From UBA7985 sp002711265 (GTDB lineage: Bacteria > Pseudomonadota > Alphaproteobacteria > UBA7985): a DNA stretch of 19,568 bases. This document shows, piece after piece, positions 1 through 7,312 of the stretch. The stretch lies in the NCBI GenBank assembly GCA_965660945.1, contig CBFIBS010000026.1, forward strand, positions 1 to 19,568, in the 5' to 3' direction. Each line of letters starts with the position of its first letter. Positions within the stretch are counted from its first letter, which is position 1. The position numbers and the translations under genes are program-made. The notes under the pieces were generated by a model, which saw only the letters and a program-made list of their open reading frames with translations, had not been told where the DNA came from and did not search any database.

Positions 1-341
1 ACCCGGCGGATGACGTCGACCAGATCGTTCTTGTGCTCACGGGTCAGTTCGAGCGGGTAGTCGCCCAGATCCATGCATATGAGGTCGTGCACGCCGAGCA
101 CATCAGCGGCGGCTTCAGCCTCCTTTCGGCGCGCATCCTTGACCGTCTGCAGATCCATGCCTTCCCGCTTCCACAACTTGGCACTCTCACCACGCTCGCC
201 AAAGGAAAGGCATACGACAGTGACCGAATAGCCCATCTCTGCGTGCAAGGCGATAGCCCCGCCGCAGCGCCAGACAAAGTCAGCGGCGTGGGCGCTTATG
301 ATCAGAGCGGTTTTGGTGGCAGAAGGGGGTGCGGGATTCAT
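1..341 (-). CDS. PIG-L family protein, probably GalB-like (4-oxalomesaconate hydratase type), partial
   Basis: The N-terminal 113 codons of a protein that runs off the left edge. The ATG at 341 overlaps the stop of the MarR gene as ATGA (338-341), so the two are probably translationally coupled. The protein starts with a short hydrophobic strand and the motif SAHAADFVWRCGG (residues 16-28), followed by TVVCLSFGERGES and a MDLGDYPL segment, a typical PIG-L/LmbE layout. Classical PIG-L deacetylases carry AHPDDE, with His and the second Asp binding zinc and the first Asp acting as base. Here His18 and Asp21 remain, but the base position is Ala20 and the Glu is Phe22. That pattern, and the FGERGES segment, resemble GalB-type hydratases of gallate and protocatechuate 4,5-cleavage as I remember them. 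The fold assignment is firm. The hydratase assignment is an inference, since the C-terminal half is not visible. Confidence 0.8.
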   Translation of the reverse strand, partial: MNPAPPSATKTALIISAHAADFVWRCGGAIALHAEMGYSVTVVCLSFGERGESAKLWKREGMDLQTVKDARRKEAEAAADVLGVHDLICMDLGDYPLELTREHKNDLVDVIRR

Positions 342-871
342 GGCTCGTCTCCGTGATCTGAGCTGTCAGGACTATGGATGAAGTCGGCGGCGGGGACGCT
401 GGTAATCGCGTCGAGGCGGTCAAAGTACTCGACCAGCTGTTCGAATTCCTCTGGCTTGAAGGCGCTACGCATTGCCTGATCGCGCGCGCGGATCGGGTCA
501 CGGTGTTCCTCGACAATGGCATTGCCTTCGTCAGTGAGGCTGACGAAAATCTGACGTTTATCGGTTTCATTCTTAATCAGATTGATGAGGCCCTTGTCTC
601 GCAGGTCCGGCAGGGCACGGCTGACCAGCGAGCGGTTCGCACCGAGCAGTTCCGATAGGCCCTGCACGTTCTGTGTCCCCGCTTCACTCAGACGTAACAG
701 TATGCGGAAGTGCACGAGACTCAGGTCAGAGACCAGCGCGAGCAGCTGCTGTGACTGTGCCTGAACCCCGTTGCCCAATCGGAAAAGACGGTTAACGAGG
801 TTTCGACGCAGCGCCGCGCGCTGCTCAATCACTCGGCCTTTGAGTTCAGCAGGGGTGAGGTAGTCAACCAT
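338..871 (-). CDS. MarR-family transcriptional regulator
   Basis: A 177-residue cytoplasmic DNA-binding protein of usual MarR length. An N-terminal dimerisation helix leads into VHFRILLRLSEAG (53-65), then the helix-turn-helix at about 67-93 (QGLSELLGANRSLVSRALPDL), and the beta wing at about 98-112 with the family-typical NETDKRQIFVSLTDEG. The C-terminal helices close the dimer. It sits 24 bp downstream of the DUF3179 gene and overlaps the PIG-L gene by 4 bp, so it is the middle gene of a three-gene unit rather than divergently placed. No strong ribosome binding site precedes the ATG at 871, so translation may depend on the upstream gene. MarR proteins usually repress a nearby operon and release DNA on binding a small aromatic or phenolic ligand. 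The ligand and target here are unknown; the palindrome at 5395-5414 is one possible site. Confidence 0.92.
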   Translation of the reverse strand: MVDYLTPAELKGRVIEQRAALRRNLVNRLFRLGNGVQAQSQQLLALVSDLSLVHFRILLRLSEAGTQNVQGLSELLGANRSLVSRALPDLRDKGLINLIKNETDKRQIFVSLTDEGNAIVEEHRDPIRARDQAMRSAFKPEEFEQLVEYFDRLDAITSVPAADFIHSPDSSDHGDEP

Positions 872-895
872 GACGGATTCCGTTGGGCCTTTCGT

Positions 896-2071
896 TTAGA
901 AATCGAAAAAAGTGGTGTCCGGATGGAAGGTGATCCAGCCTCGCACGTACTGCTGATAGCTCTGGATAAGGGGCATTGCTTGCCCGCTCAATTCGCCCTT
1001 GATGCAGCGACCGAAGTGGTTCCATGTCGAGCCAGTTTCCCGGTCCCGTAAGCTGCCATCACCGTCGCGTTCAAAATTGAGACAACGCCCTTCGACACGG
1101 CGGCCATAGACGAACCCAGCGATCTGCTCGGGATCGGTGAGCGCTAGCACGTCGGTATCATTGACGGCATCATGCACCAGTCCACGCGCCTTCAATTGTC
1201 CCCAGTCGTAGGCATGGGCTTCTCCGTCGATTACGACGCCAAGCACCAGCGGCGGGTCACCGACCATGTGCCAGGCCGGTTTGCTGGCCTCGTAACTGAG
1301 CAGTTTGTGGGTAAAGGTATAGGGACCGACGAAGCTTGGATCATACTGGAGAACGGTACTGTCGGGATGCTTGGCGAACCAGTCGGCCAGCGTCATCTGC
1401 TCAAAGCCGACATCGTCGAGAACACGACCACGCAATGGGCCTTTGGCCGCCTCCCCCGTTTCCTGTCGCCACCAGCTACCGGTATTGGTATCACGGAAAG
1501 TAGCGTTATAGGAGATCGCCCCGATCAGCGAAAACGTCAGCGTCTGGCCGTCGACCTTGAGATCGTAAACACGCCCGCTGCGGCACAATCCGCAATAAGT
1601 GACCCAGATGGGGTGGCCGTCAATCTCGTCCGGGATCTGGTGATGGAAATACAGCATATTTGCGGGGAAGGCCTTGGCGACCCCATTGCGCTCGACGCCG
1701 ATGACCTGCAGGCGAAGGTCAAGGGTGTTGTCCTGCTCGCTGGCGAAGACCTTTTGTCCGATGGGGGGAAACTTCACCCGTCCGACCCAGTAGTGATTGA
1801 ACAACCAGTAAATCCCGCCCCAAAGCGCCAACAGTGGCACAGCCCAAAGAACAGCCGCAAGCTGGGCGTCGACGGGGACGAGGAAGAAACCAGTAAGCAA
1901 TACAACCGCACCAACGATCCGGATAATTGCAATCGAGGACCACATTGCGTAGGCCAGATCCATCTGCCAAGCAAAACGCTGCAAGACCGGTGGTGTGCCG
2001 TTAGCGCTGAGACCCTTGATCAATTCAAGGGCAATCAACAACCAAAGCACAATGACGAAGAACGAAAGCAT
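896..2071 (-). CDS. Membrane-anchored DUF3179 domain protein
   Basis: A 391-residue protein of unknown biochemical function. Three hydrophobic segments lie at about residues 1-20, 44-66 and 70-91, so the soluble part is tethered to the inner membrane. The rest is a DUF3179 domain: VIGVERNGVAKAFPANML (123-140), then HPIWVTYCGLCRSG (153-166), the hallmark VTYCxLC segment with Cys160 and Cys163, followed by a Tyr-Asn-Ala stretch and the SWWRQETGEA segment expected for the family. A second, partly similar half from about residue 280 ends with STWNHFGRCIKG. The spaced cysteines might bind a metal or be redox active, but no activity is established to my knowledge. The start is supported by AGAGG seven bases upstream of the ATG at 2071. 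It is the first gene of a unit with the MarR and PIG-L genes and lies behind the terminator of the TRAP unit. Confidence 0.85.
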   Translation of the reverse strand: MLSFFVIVLWLLIALELIKGLSANGTPPVLQRFAWQMDLAYAMWSSIAIIRIVGAVVLLTGFFLVPVDAQLAAVLWAVPLLALWGGIYWLFNHYWVGRVKFPPIGQKVFASEQDNTLDLRLQVIGVERNGVAKAFPANMLYFHHQIPDEIDGHPIWVTYCGLCRSGRVYDLKVDGQTLTFSLIGAISYNATFRDTNTGSWWRQETGEAAKGPLRGRVLDDVGFEQMTLADWFAKHPDSTVLQYDPSFVGPYTFTHKLLSYEASKPAWHMVGDPPLVLGVVIDGEAHAYDWGQLKARGLVHDAVNDTDVLALTDPEQIAGFVYGRRVEGRCLNFERDGDGSLRDRETGSTWNHFGRCIKGELSGQAMPLIQSYQQYVRGWITFHPDTTFFDF

Positions 2072-2141
2072 ATTCTGGCCTCTAGGTGTGCAGTTTCAAG
2101 TATTGCAAAAGATCATATGAAACCGAAGTGTTCTTAGAGAG
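2072..2141 (-). promoter_or_regulatory. Probable promoter region of the DUF3179-MarR-PIG-L unit
   Basis: This AT-rich stretch between the terminator and the DUF3179 start must hold the promoter if the three-gene unit is transcribed on its own. I see no convincing -35/-10 pair. It does hold an 8-bp palindrome TCATATGA (2113-2120) and two inverted GTTTCA/TGAAAC arms (2093-2098 and 2118-2123) separated by 19 bases, which could be regulator contacts. The placement is inferred from position; the arms are seen directly. Confidence 0.4.
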
Positions 2142-2176
2142 AAAAAAGGGTCGTCACTGCGCGACGACCCTTTTTT
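2142..2176 (-). terminator. Intrinsic terminator after the TAXI-TRAP unit (bidirectional shape)
   Basis: An 8-bp perfect stem GGGTCGTC/GACGACCC (2148-2155 and 2163-2170) with a 7-base loop is flanked by six A on one side and six T on the other. Read on the minus strand it lies 31 bases after the TAA of the TAXI binding-protein gene and ends in a T run, the standard Rho-independent form. A T-rich stretch (2184-2197) separates it from the stop codon. It divides the TRAP unit from the DUF3179 unit. The A run gives it terminator shape on the plus strand too, although no plus-strand gene ends here. Confidence 0.9.
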
Positions 2177-2206
2177 GCTTCGTAAAAAAAAGAAAAAGGC
2201 CATCCC

Positions 2207-3181
2207 TTACTGGACGCCGATCTCCTTGTAGTACTTCATTGCACCAGGGTGCAGCGAAATGCCAGAGCCCTGCAGCGTGCCGCCGAACTCTGGGTCGAGC
2301 GATGCAGCCCAAGGTGCGGTCGAGGTTACGCTGTCAACATTCTCCCAGAATGCCTTTGTGATCTGATAAACTGTATCCTCAGGAACATCTGCGTTCACAA
2401 CAATACCGACGGCAGTGTTGAACGTCTGAACCGGCTCATCGTTCATCTGACCCGTGTAAAGCCCGGTTGGGATAGAGTCGCGGTAGCGGTACTTGCCCAG
2501 CGCCTTATCGACGGCCTCACCGGTATCGTCTTCAGGACCAACGAAACGAATTTCTTCGGTTTCGGTGATCTGCAGGAAAGAACCACAAGGGTGGATACAA
2601 CCACCAACGTACATGTCGACGGCACCGTCGAGGAATGCCTGGTAACCGGTTACCCAGTTGGCATCGATGGCTTCGAAGTCGCCTTCCTTGGCGTCAAGGC
2701 CAGTGGTGCCTTTGACGTAAGCGTAGGCTGCGTTCCATGCACCGCCACCCGTCGGGCCGAGGAAGACGCTGGCGCCTTCAAGGTCGTCGAGGGTCTGGAT
2801 GTCGCTGTCCGCACGAACGGTGAAGCTGTACTGGCCATAGGGGTACCACATGAGCAGCTGAACGTTGTCAGCTAGCGCAGGTGCGTCTTCCTGGTTGGCA
2901 TACATGGCCTTACCGTTTTTCATCAGGAACCATACGGTCGGCGCACTCATCGACATTTCGATGTTGCCCCGGCCCACTTCCATCATGTGAGCGGTTGCTG
3001 CACCACCCGCTGCAACTTCGATGTCGATATCATCGAGGTTACTGGAGACGATGTTGGCAAAGGTGGCCATAACGATGGCCGGCATTAGGTTCGATGGCAG
3101 CGTGGCCATTTTCAGCGTTTCCGCCTGAGCTGCTCCGGTCGATGCCAGGACAGCCGCCGTAGCTATTAGCAATTTACGCAT
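2207..3181 (-). CDS. TAXI-family TRAP transporter solute-binding protein
   Basis: A 324-residue periplasmic binding protein that hands a solute to the TRAP permease encoded just upstream. The N-terminus is a clear Sec signal peptide: Arg-Lys, a hydrophobic core, and cleavage probably after Ala-Gln-Ala (20/21). The mature part has the TAXI features: an early ETLKMATLPSN strand, a GGAATAHMMEVGRGNIEMSMSA segment near 59-80, and a DDLEGASVFLGPTGGGAWN segment near 132-150, which forms part of the ligand pocket in the family. GGAGG precedes the ATG at 3181 by about six bases. Known TAXI systems carry organic acids or amino acids; the solute here cannot be told. Unusual is a Cys195-Ile-His-Pro-Cys199 pair, which could form a disulfide in the periplasm. 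The gene lies 23 bp after the permease and is followed by a strong terminator, so it ends its transcript. Confidence 0.9.
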   Translation of the reverse strand: MRKLLIATAAVLASTGAAQAETLKMATLPSNLMPAIVMATFANIVSSNLDDIDIEVAAGGAATAHMMEVGRGNIEMSMSAPTVWFLMKNGKAMYANQEDAPALADNVQLLMWYPYGQYSFTVRADSDIQTLDDLEGASVFLGPTGGGAWNAAYAYVKGTTGLDAKEGDFEAIDANWVTGYQAFLDGAVDMYVGGCIHPCGSFLQITETEEIRFVGPEDDTGEAVDKALGKYRYRDSIPTGLYTGQMNDEPVQTFNTAVGIVVNADVPEDTVYQITKAFWENVDSVTSTAPWAASLDPEFGGTLQGSGISLHPGAMKYYKEIGVQ

Positions 3182-3204
3182 TTTATCCTCCCAGAATGAT
3201 TGAG

Positions 3205-5319
3205 TTAAACTGACTGCTTTGCTTCGATTCGATCGAAGCTTGGGGGCATGCCCCCCAAAAAGCGATGCCCGACGATGAGGGCAATCGCGATTCCTAAGGC
3301 TGGCAGGCTGACCCAGTGGTTGGGGACCAACAAGGCAAGCCCGATCACAACACGGGCCATGCGTTCCAGCACGAACAAGCGATTTCGCTCAAACCCGATC
3401 AGGGCGGAAGAAATCAGCCAAGTGGAGATGATAAAGGCGAATACGATCCAACCGTATTCAAGCCAGGACACGGTGCTGAGATCAACCATCGCCTTATGCT
3501 TGATCGGTTTGTCACCCAGCCAAACAAAAATCGCCTGCAGCTTGTAGAGCACAGCGGGGTGATAGATGAAGACGAAGGGGATCAGAAAACCCGCAACGGA
3601 AAGTCGCGAGGCCTGCCACCCGGTTCGGATCGGATCAGCCTGTGCGATGGGCGCAGCGGCAAATGCTGCCAACGCGACCGGCGGTGTCACCGTACTCATC
3701 ACGGCGAAGAACACCACAAACAGATGAAGCGAAAGCGATGGAACCGATACAGCGTCAATGCCCGAAGACAGCGCAATTACAATGATGAAGTACGTCGCCC
3801 CGGGCGGCAGACCCATGCCCAACACGATAGCTCCAAGCGCAATCACGACCATCACAAGGAACAGCGGCCCATCGGCCATTGCCGTCAGTTCCTGCGCCAA
3901 TCGCGTGGTGAAGCCAGAATAGCTCATCAGGCCAATAATCAAACCGATCATGGCAACAATGATAATGATCTTGGCTGACATCACGCCAGCCTCAACGAAG
4001 GCCGTGTAGAGCCCCTTCCACGAGCGGAACCGAGGAAAGAGGATCACTGACATCACAATCGCAGCGATGAAGCCATAAAAGCCGGCCTTTGGGATCGAAG
4101 GTTGTGTCAGCAAATAAAAGCTGAGCACGGCCAAAGGCACGATGAACACCAGTGTCTGGACATACTCGCGCCCATTGAGGTGGGGACGTTCTGCGGCAGG
4201 CAAGGGGCCAATTCCGCTTTTCCGTGCCTCGAAATACACAGTCAGGAATACGCCAAAGTAGTAAAAGGCTGCTGGCGTGATGGCAGCAATCATGATGAAG
4301 CGGTAGTCCAGTCCGACCTCGGCGGCGACGAAAAACGCGACCACGCCCATGACGGGTGGCATGATCTGCCCCCCGGTCGACGCTGCGGCTTCTACAGCCC
4401 CCGCGAACGATGACTTGAACCCAGATTTCTTGATCACCGGGATCGTCAGAACCCCGGTCGAAACCACGTTAGAGACCGCTGCGCCCGAGAGCGTGCCAAA
4501 CATTGCCGAACTGGCAACGGCGGCGTGTGCCGCACCACCAATCATGCCGCCGGTCAGCCGGTTGGCAATTTTCAGCAACAAGTCCCCGGCTCCGCTTGCC
4601 ATCAGGACCGAGCCAAAGACAATGAAGATCAGTACCTTACCGGCAACAATCTGCAGCGGTGCACCGAAAATGCCACCCGTATCAATCCAGCCCGCCTGCA
4701 CAATAAAAGAATAGTTTTGCCAGATGGTATCGTCCGAACCACTGCCGAACACCGGAACCCACTCTGGCACCCAGCCACGGAAGAACAAGTAGATCAGCCA
4801 GAACACCGAAAAGCCAACGATGAAGGTGCCGTATTCACGCAAGGTGAAGTAAAGTATCAGCAAGGTCACGAAGGGAAAGAGAATGAAATCAATCGTCTCA
4901 GGTTCCCAGATCAATTGTGGGTCCCGGGAGTAGACGGTTATAAACCAATAGCCAAGAAGCAGCACACTCAGCCCTGCCAACCCCCAGCGTAACCACGGTT
5001 GGCTCTGGCCGGATTTGCGACTGAACCGCAGCGCAACAATGGTCAGTGAGAACAACAGCGGCATGCCAAGAAAAACGGCCGTTTTGGAGTAGAAGTTGAC
5101 CTTCATCCATTGAAACGCACCGCCAATTACACCGCTTTTCAGCGCAGCCCTTTGGTCCCGACGGGTGAGTTCTTCCCACTCTGCAGAAAGCAACGGGATC
5201 AACCACCGAACCATTTCCTGCAGTGGGCCCTGACCCGCAAACAAAAGCACAAAAACAACGAACAGAGCAGCAAGTGCATCGCTCAGACGATCCGTCATTC
5301 CCCGCGACATGGGCGCCAA
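3205..5319 (-). CDS. TAXI-TRAP transporter fused permease (DctQ-DctM type)
   Basis: A 704-residue inner-membrane protein with many hydrophobic segments, long enough to hold the small (DctQ-like) and large (DctM-like) TRAP subunits in one chain, as usual for TAXI systems. It drives ion-coupled uptake of the solute delivered by the binding protein encoded next. Family signatures include GTLSGAAVSNVVSTG (275-289) and GGQIMPPVMG (316-325), plus a later GMGLPPGATY segment typical of the DctM core. The C-terminal part adds further membrane spans. I place the start at the TTG at 5319, because AGGAG lies six bases upstream of it; the in-frame ATG at 5310 would be 15 bases from that site. The gene leads a two-gene unit in which the permease precedes the binding protein. 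A 286-bp control region lies upstream. Confidence 0.9.
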   Translation of the reverse strand: MAPMSRGMTDRLSDALAALFVVFVLLFAGQGPLQEMVRWLIPLLSAEWEELTRRDQRAALKSGVIGGAFQWMKVNFYSKTAVFLGMPLLFSLTIVALRFSRKSGQSQPWLRWGLAGLSVLLLGYWFITVYSRDPQLIWEPETIDFILFPFVTLLILYFTLREYGTFIVGFSVFWLIYLFFRGWVPEWVPVFGSGSDDTIWQNYSFIVQAGWIDTGGIFGAPLQIVAGKVLIFIVFGSVLMASGAGDLLLKIANRLTGGMIGGAAHAAVASSAMFGTLSGAAVSNVVSTGVLTIPVIKKSGFKSSFAGAVEAAASTGGQIMPPVMGVVAFFVAAEVGLDYRFIMIAAITPAAFYYFGVFLTVYFEARKSGIGPLPAAERPHLNGREYVQTLVFIVPLAVLSFYLLTQPSIPKAGFYGFIAAIVMSVILFPRFRSWKGLYTAFVEAGVMSAKIIIIVAMIGLIIGLMSYSGFTTRLAQELTAMADGPLFLVMVVIALGAIVLGMGLPPGATYFIIVIALSSGIDAVSVPSLSLHLFVVFFAVMSTVTPPVALAAFAAAPIAQADPIRTGWQASRLSVAGFLIPFVFIYHPAVLYKLQAIFVWLGDKPIKHKAMVDLSTVSWLEYGWIVFAFIISTWLISSALIGFERNRLFVLERMARVVIGLALLVPNHWVSLPALGIAIALIVGHRFLGGMPPSFDRIEAKQSV

Positions 5320-5325
5320 ATCAAA

Positions 5326-5330
5326 CTCCT
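5326..5330 (-). promoter_or_regulatory. Ribosome binding site that fixes the TRAP permease start at a TTG
   Basis: On the minus strand AGGAG is followed by six bases and then TTG at 5319-5317. The nearest ATG codons in frame lie 15 and 27 bases from this site, too far for normal spacing, so initiation at TTG is the better reading. Confidence 0.65.
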
Positions 5331-5394
5331 AACCACTTACTACATACTCACCAAGGGCAACCCGGCTTCAAAAACTGTCGGAACTTGTCCATAT

Positions 5395-5414
5395 TTTGTT
5401 GAGGTGTCAACAAA
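5395..5414. promoter_or_regulatory. 20-bp palindrome, candidate operator in front of the TRAP unit
   Basis: A perfect inverted repeat with 8-bp arms and a 4-base spacer, TTTGTTGA-GGTG-TCAACAAA, lies 76 bp upstream of the permease start. On the minus strand the right arm contains an exact TTGACA -35 hexamer (5405-5410), but at 16-18 bp spacing I find no good -10, so the promoter itself is not confirmed. The size and symmetry suit a dimeric winged-helix repressor such as a MarR or GntR protein. The MarR gene at 338-871 is a candidate partner, by proximity only. Confidence 0.5.
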
Positions 5415-5544
5415 TTTGGTCATGAACTTCTCATGTAAGGGCTTTCAAATACCCCCTCAGATGGCAGGTATTCCCACCCGTTATCACTCCCCCGACAGAT
5501 TGCCGGTGAGTGCTGCTTCAGTAAAATCGAATTTTTGAATGCCA

Positions 5545-5563
5545 ACATAGGCCAAGGCTATGT
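5545..5563. repeat. Short inverted repeat between hyuB and the TRAP unit
   Basis: ACATAG (5545-5550) and CTATGT (5558-5563) form a 6-bp inverted repeat around a short centre that is itself partly symmetric (CC AA GG). It lies 42-60 bases after the hyuB stop. It may be an operator half-site pair or part of the 3' end of the hyu transcript. It has no adjacent T run on the minus strand and so does not read as a standard terminator. Confidence 0.3.
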
Positions 5564-5579
5564 ATTGCGCAGCGGTTCA

Positions 5580-5593
5580 GCCCCGGACGGGGC
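5580..5593 (-). other. GC-rich stem-loop after hyuB (possible transcript end)
   Basis: GCCCCG/CGGGGC (5580-5585 and 5588-5593) forms a compact hairpin 12-25 bases beyond the hyuB stop codon. On the minus strand no T run follows it, so it is not a textbook intrinsic terminator; it could protect a 3' end or help Rho-dependent stopping. It is the only stable structure I see close to the end of the long catabolic operon. Confidence 0.35.
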
Positions 5594-5605
5594 GCCATTT
5601 TCAGC

Positions 5606-7309
5606 TCATTTCACCGAGCGACCGAGGCGGCCGGCCTCCAGCGCGTAGGCGATGTCGTCTTCGCTCAATCCGAAGACATCACGGGCCGAGGCCTCGCTGA
5701 TGTAGCCCTGGGCGAGATCTTCCCGGACCAGAGCCCGGTCGCGGTCGCTGGCCAGCCCGTAGCCGCCACCGCCGGGGAAGGCCATTGCCACCCGCTGACC
5801 GTGGGGCACGAACTGCTTGCCCTTGCCGCGCATGGTGGTGCCATCACTGCGGGTCAGCGTGGTTGGCGCCCCGCTGCCGCCCCCTGCTCGGCCCAGCGCC
5901 GGATGGTCGACACGGTCGAACATGGCCGAGAAGTCGAACTCGTGCCCTTCGCGGGCGCCGACGTCCATGAACTGCCCAACCCCGCCGCGAAAGGCACCCA
6001 CCCCGCCGCTGTCGGGCCGCAGTTCCTTGCGCCAGATGATGACCGGTCCGGCGTGCTCGGTCGCCTCGACCGGCATGGTCATGACCCCACTGGGGAAGGC
6101 CGTTGCGTTGAGGCCGTCGACCCCCGGGCGCGCGCCGGAACCCCCGGAGTTGAAGGTTAGGACTTCGGACCGGCGGGCGTAAGCCGGTGCCGGTGCATCG
6201 GTGCGGGGCCGCAGCGAAACCTGAAAATTACACAGCGTGCCCGCGCCCTGCGCTGGCACGGTGCGGGGGAGGAGCTGGTCCAGCGCCTCGTAGACCGTAT
6301 CCGGGATCATGTGCCCGATGACGTGGCGCAACGCCACTGGCGCAGGGTGTACAGCGTTGACGATGCTATCCTTCGGCGCGGTGATCTCAAAGGGCGCGAG
6401 CGAGGCGGCATTGTTCGGAATTTCCGGCGCGATGGCACACTTGAGCGCGTAACAGGCATAGGCCTTGGTATAGACCATCGGCACGTTGATGCCCTTGGGG
6501 TCGAGGCCGGAGGTTCCCGCGAAATCGGCCCTGATGCGGTCGGCGTCAATACTGACGGACACGGCCAGCCGGACCGGGTTGCTGTAGCCGTCGATCCACA
6601 TCTCTCCGGCTGCTTGCCCTGGCTCAAGCGCGTTAATCTTCTCCAGCGTTGCCCGGCGCGAGTTATCGAGGATAAAAGCCGCAATCTCCTCAAGATCAGC
6701 GAGGTCGAATTCGTCCATCATCTCGGTCAGGCGGCGGTGACCAATCTCGTTGCAGGTCGCCAGCGCGTAAACGTCCCCGACCAGCTGATCGGGCTCGCGA
6801 ACGTTGCCTCGGATGATGCGCAGCAGCGTCTGATCCACCGCACCGCGATCCATCAGCCGCATGATCGGAATATAGAGGCCCTCCTCGTAGACCGAATTGG
6901 CATCAGCCCCGAAGCCGCGCCCGCCGATATCGACGATGTGGGCGGTGCAGGCGAAGAACCCGACCAGCACCCCGGCCTTGAACGACGGCGTCACCACCGT
7001 GATGTCGTGCAGGTGCCCGGTCCCCTCCCACGGGTCGTTGGTGATGTAGACATCGCCCTCGGCCATGGTCTCGACCCCGATGCGGCGCATGAAATGGGGA
7101 ACGGCATCGGCCATGGCGTTGACGTGCCCGGGTGTGCCGGTCACCGCCTGTGCCAGCATGCGGCCCTGTGCGTCATAGACCCCGGCGGAGAGGTCACCGG
7201 CTTCACGGACCGACGTTGAGAAAGCGGTGCGGACCAGCGCCTGCGCCTGCTCCTCGACCACGGAGATCAGGCGGTTCCACATAACCTGCTTGGAAACAGT
7301 CGATGCCAT
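5606..7309 (-). CDS. hyuB: Hydantoinase B / oxoprolinase family subunit
   Basis: A 567-residue cytoplasmic protein, the partner of the HyuA-type ATPase encoded three bases upstream. In this family the A subunit phosphorylates the cyclic amide at the cost of ATP and the B subunit completes hydrolysis; related pairs act on N-methylhydantoin, 5-oxoproline, caprolactam and N-methylpyrrolidone, or carboxylate ketones. The family marks are present: an N-terminal FSTSVREAGDLSAGVYDAQG segment (30-49), a TGTPGHVNAM motif, NDPWEGTGHLHDITVV near 91-106, a TAHIVDIGGRG segment near 122-132, a conserved Asn-rich central region, and a C-terminal GGGSGAPT plus FPGGGGYG tail. The length is usual for a separate B subunit. 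It is the last gene of the unit, followed by a small GC-rich hairpin. The family is firm; the substrate is open, because HyuB sequence alone does not distinguish hydantoinases from lactamases. Confidence 0.9.
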   Translation of the reverse strand: MASTVSKQVMWNRLISVVEEQAQALVRTAFSTSVREAGDLSAGVYDAQGRMLAQAVTGTPGHVNAMADAVPHFMRRIGVETMAEGDVYITNDPWEGTGHLHDITVVTPSFKAGVLVGFFACTAHIVDIGGRGFGADANSVYEEGLYIPIMRLMDRGAVDQTLLRIIRGNVREPDQLVGDVYALATCNEIGHRRLTEMMDEFDLADLEEIAAFILDNSRRATLEKINALEPGQAAGEMWIDGYSNPVRLAVSVSIDADRIRADFAGTSGLDPKGINVPMVYTKAYACYALKCAIAPEIPNNAASLAPFEITAPKDSIVNAVHPAPVALRHVIGHMIPDTVYEALDQLLPRTVPAQGAGTLCNFQVSLRPRTDAPAPAYARRSEVLTFNSGGSGARPGVDGLNATAFPSGVMTMPVEATEHAGPVIIWRKELRPDSGGVGAFRGGVGQFMDVGAREGHEFDFSAMFDRVDHPALGRAGGGSGAPTTLTRSDGTTMRGKGKQFVPHGQRVAMAFPGGGGYGLASDRDRALVREDLAQGYISEASARDVFGLSEDDIAYALEAGRLGRSVK

Positions 7310-7312
7310 GGC

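Noticed and set aside
1172..2137. Plus-strand frame (321 codons) opposite the DUF3179 gene
   Set aside because: The minus-strand frame has membrane segments and the YCGLC motif; the plus-strand product has no domain signal.
5580..5593. Intrinsic terminator of the hyu operon
   Set aside because: The hairpin is real but no T run follows on the minus strand; kept only as a stem-loop.
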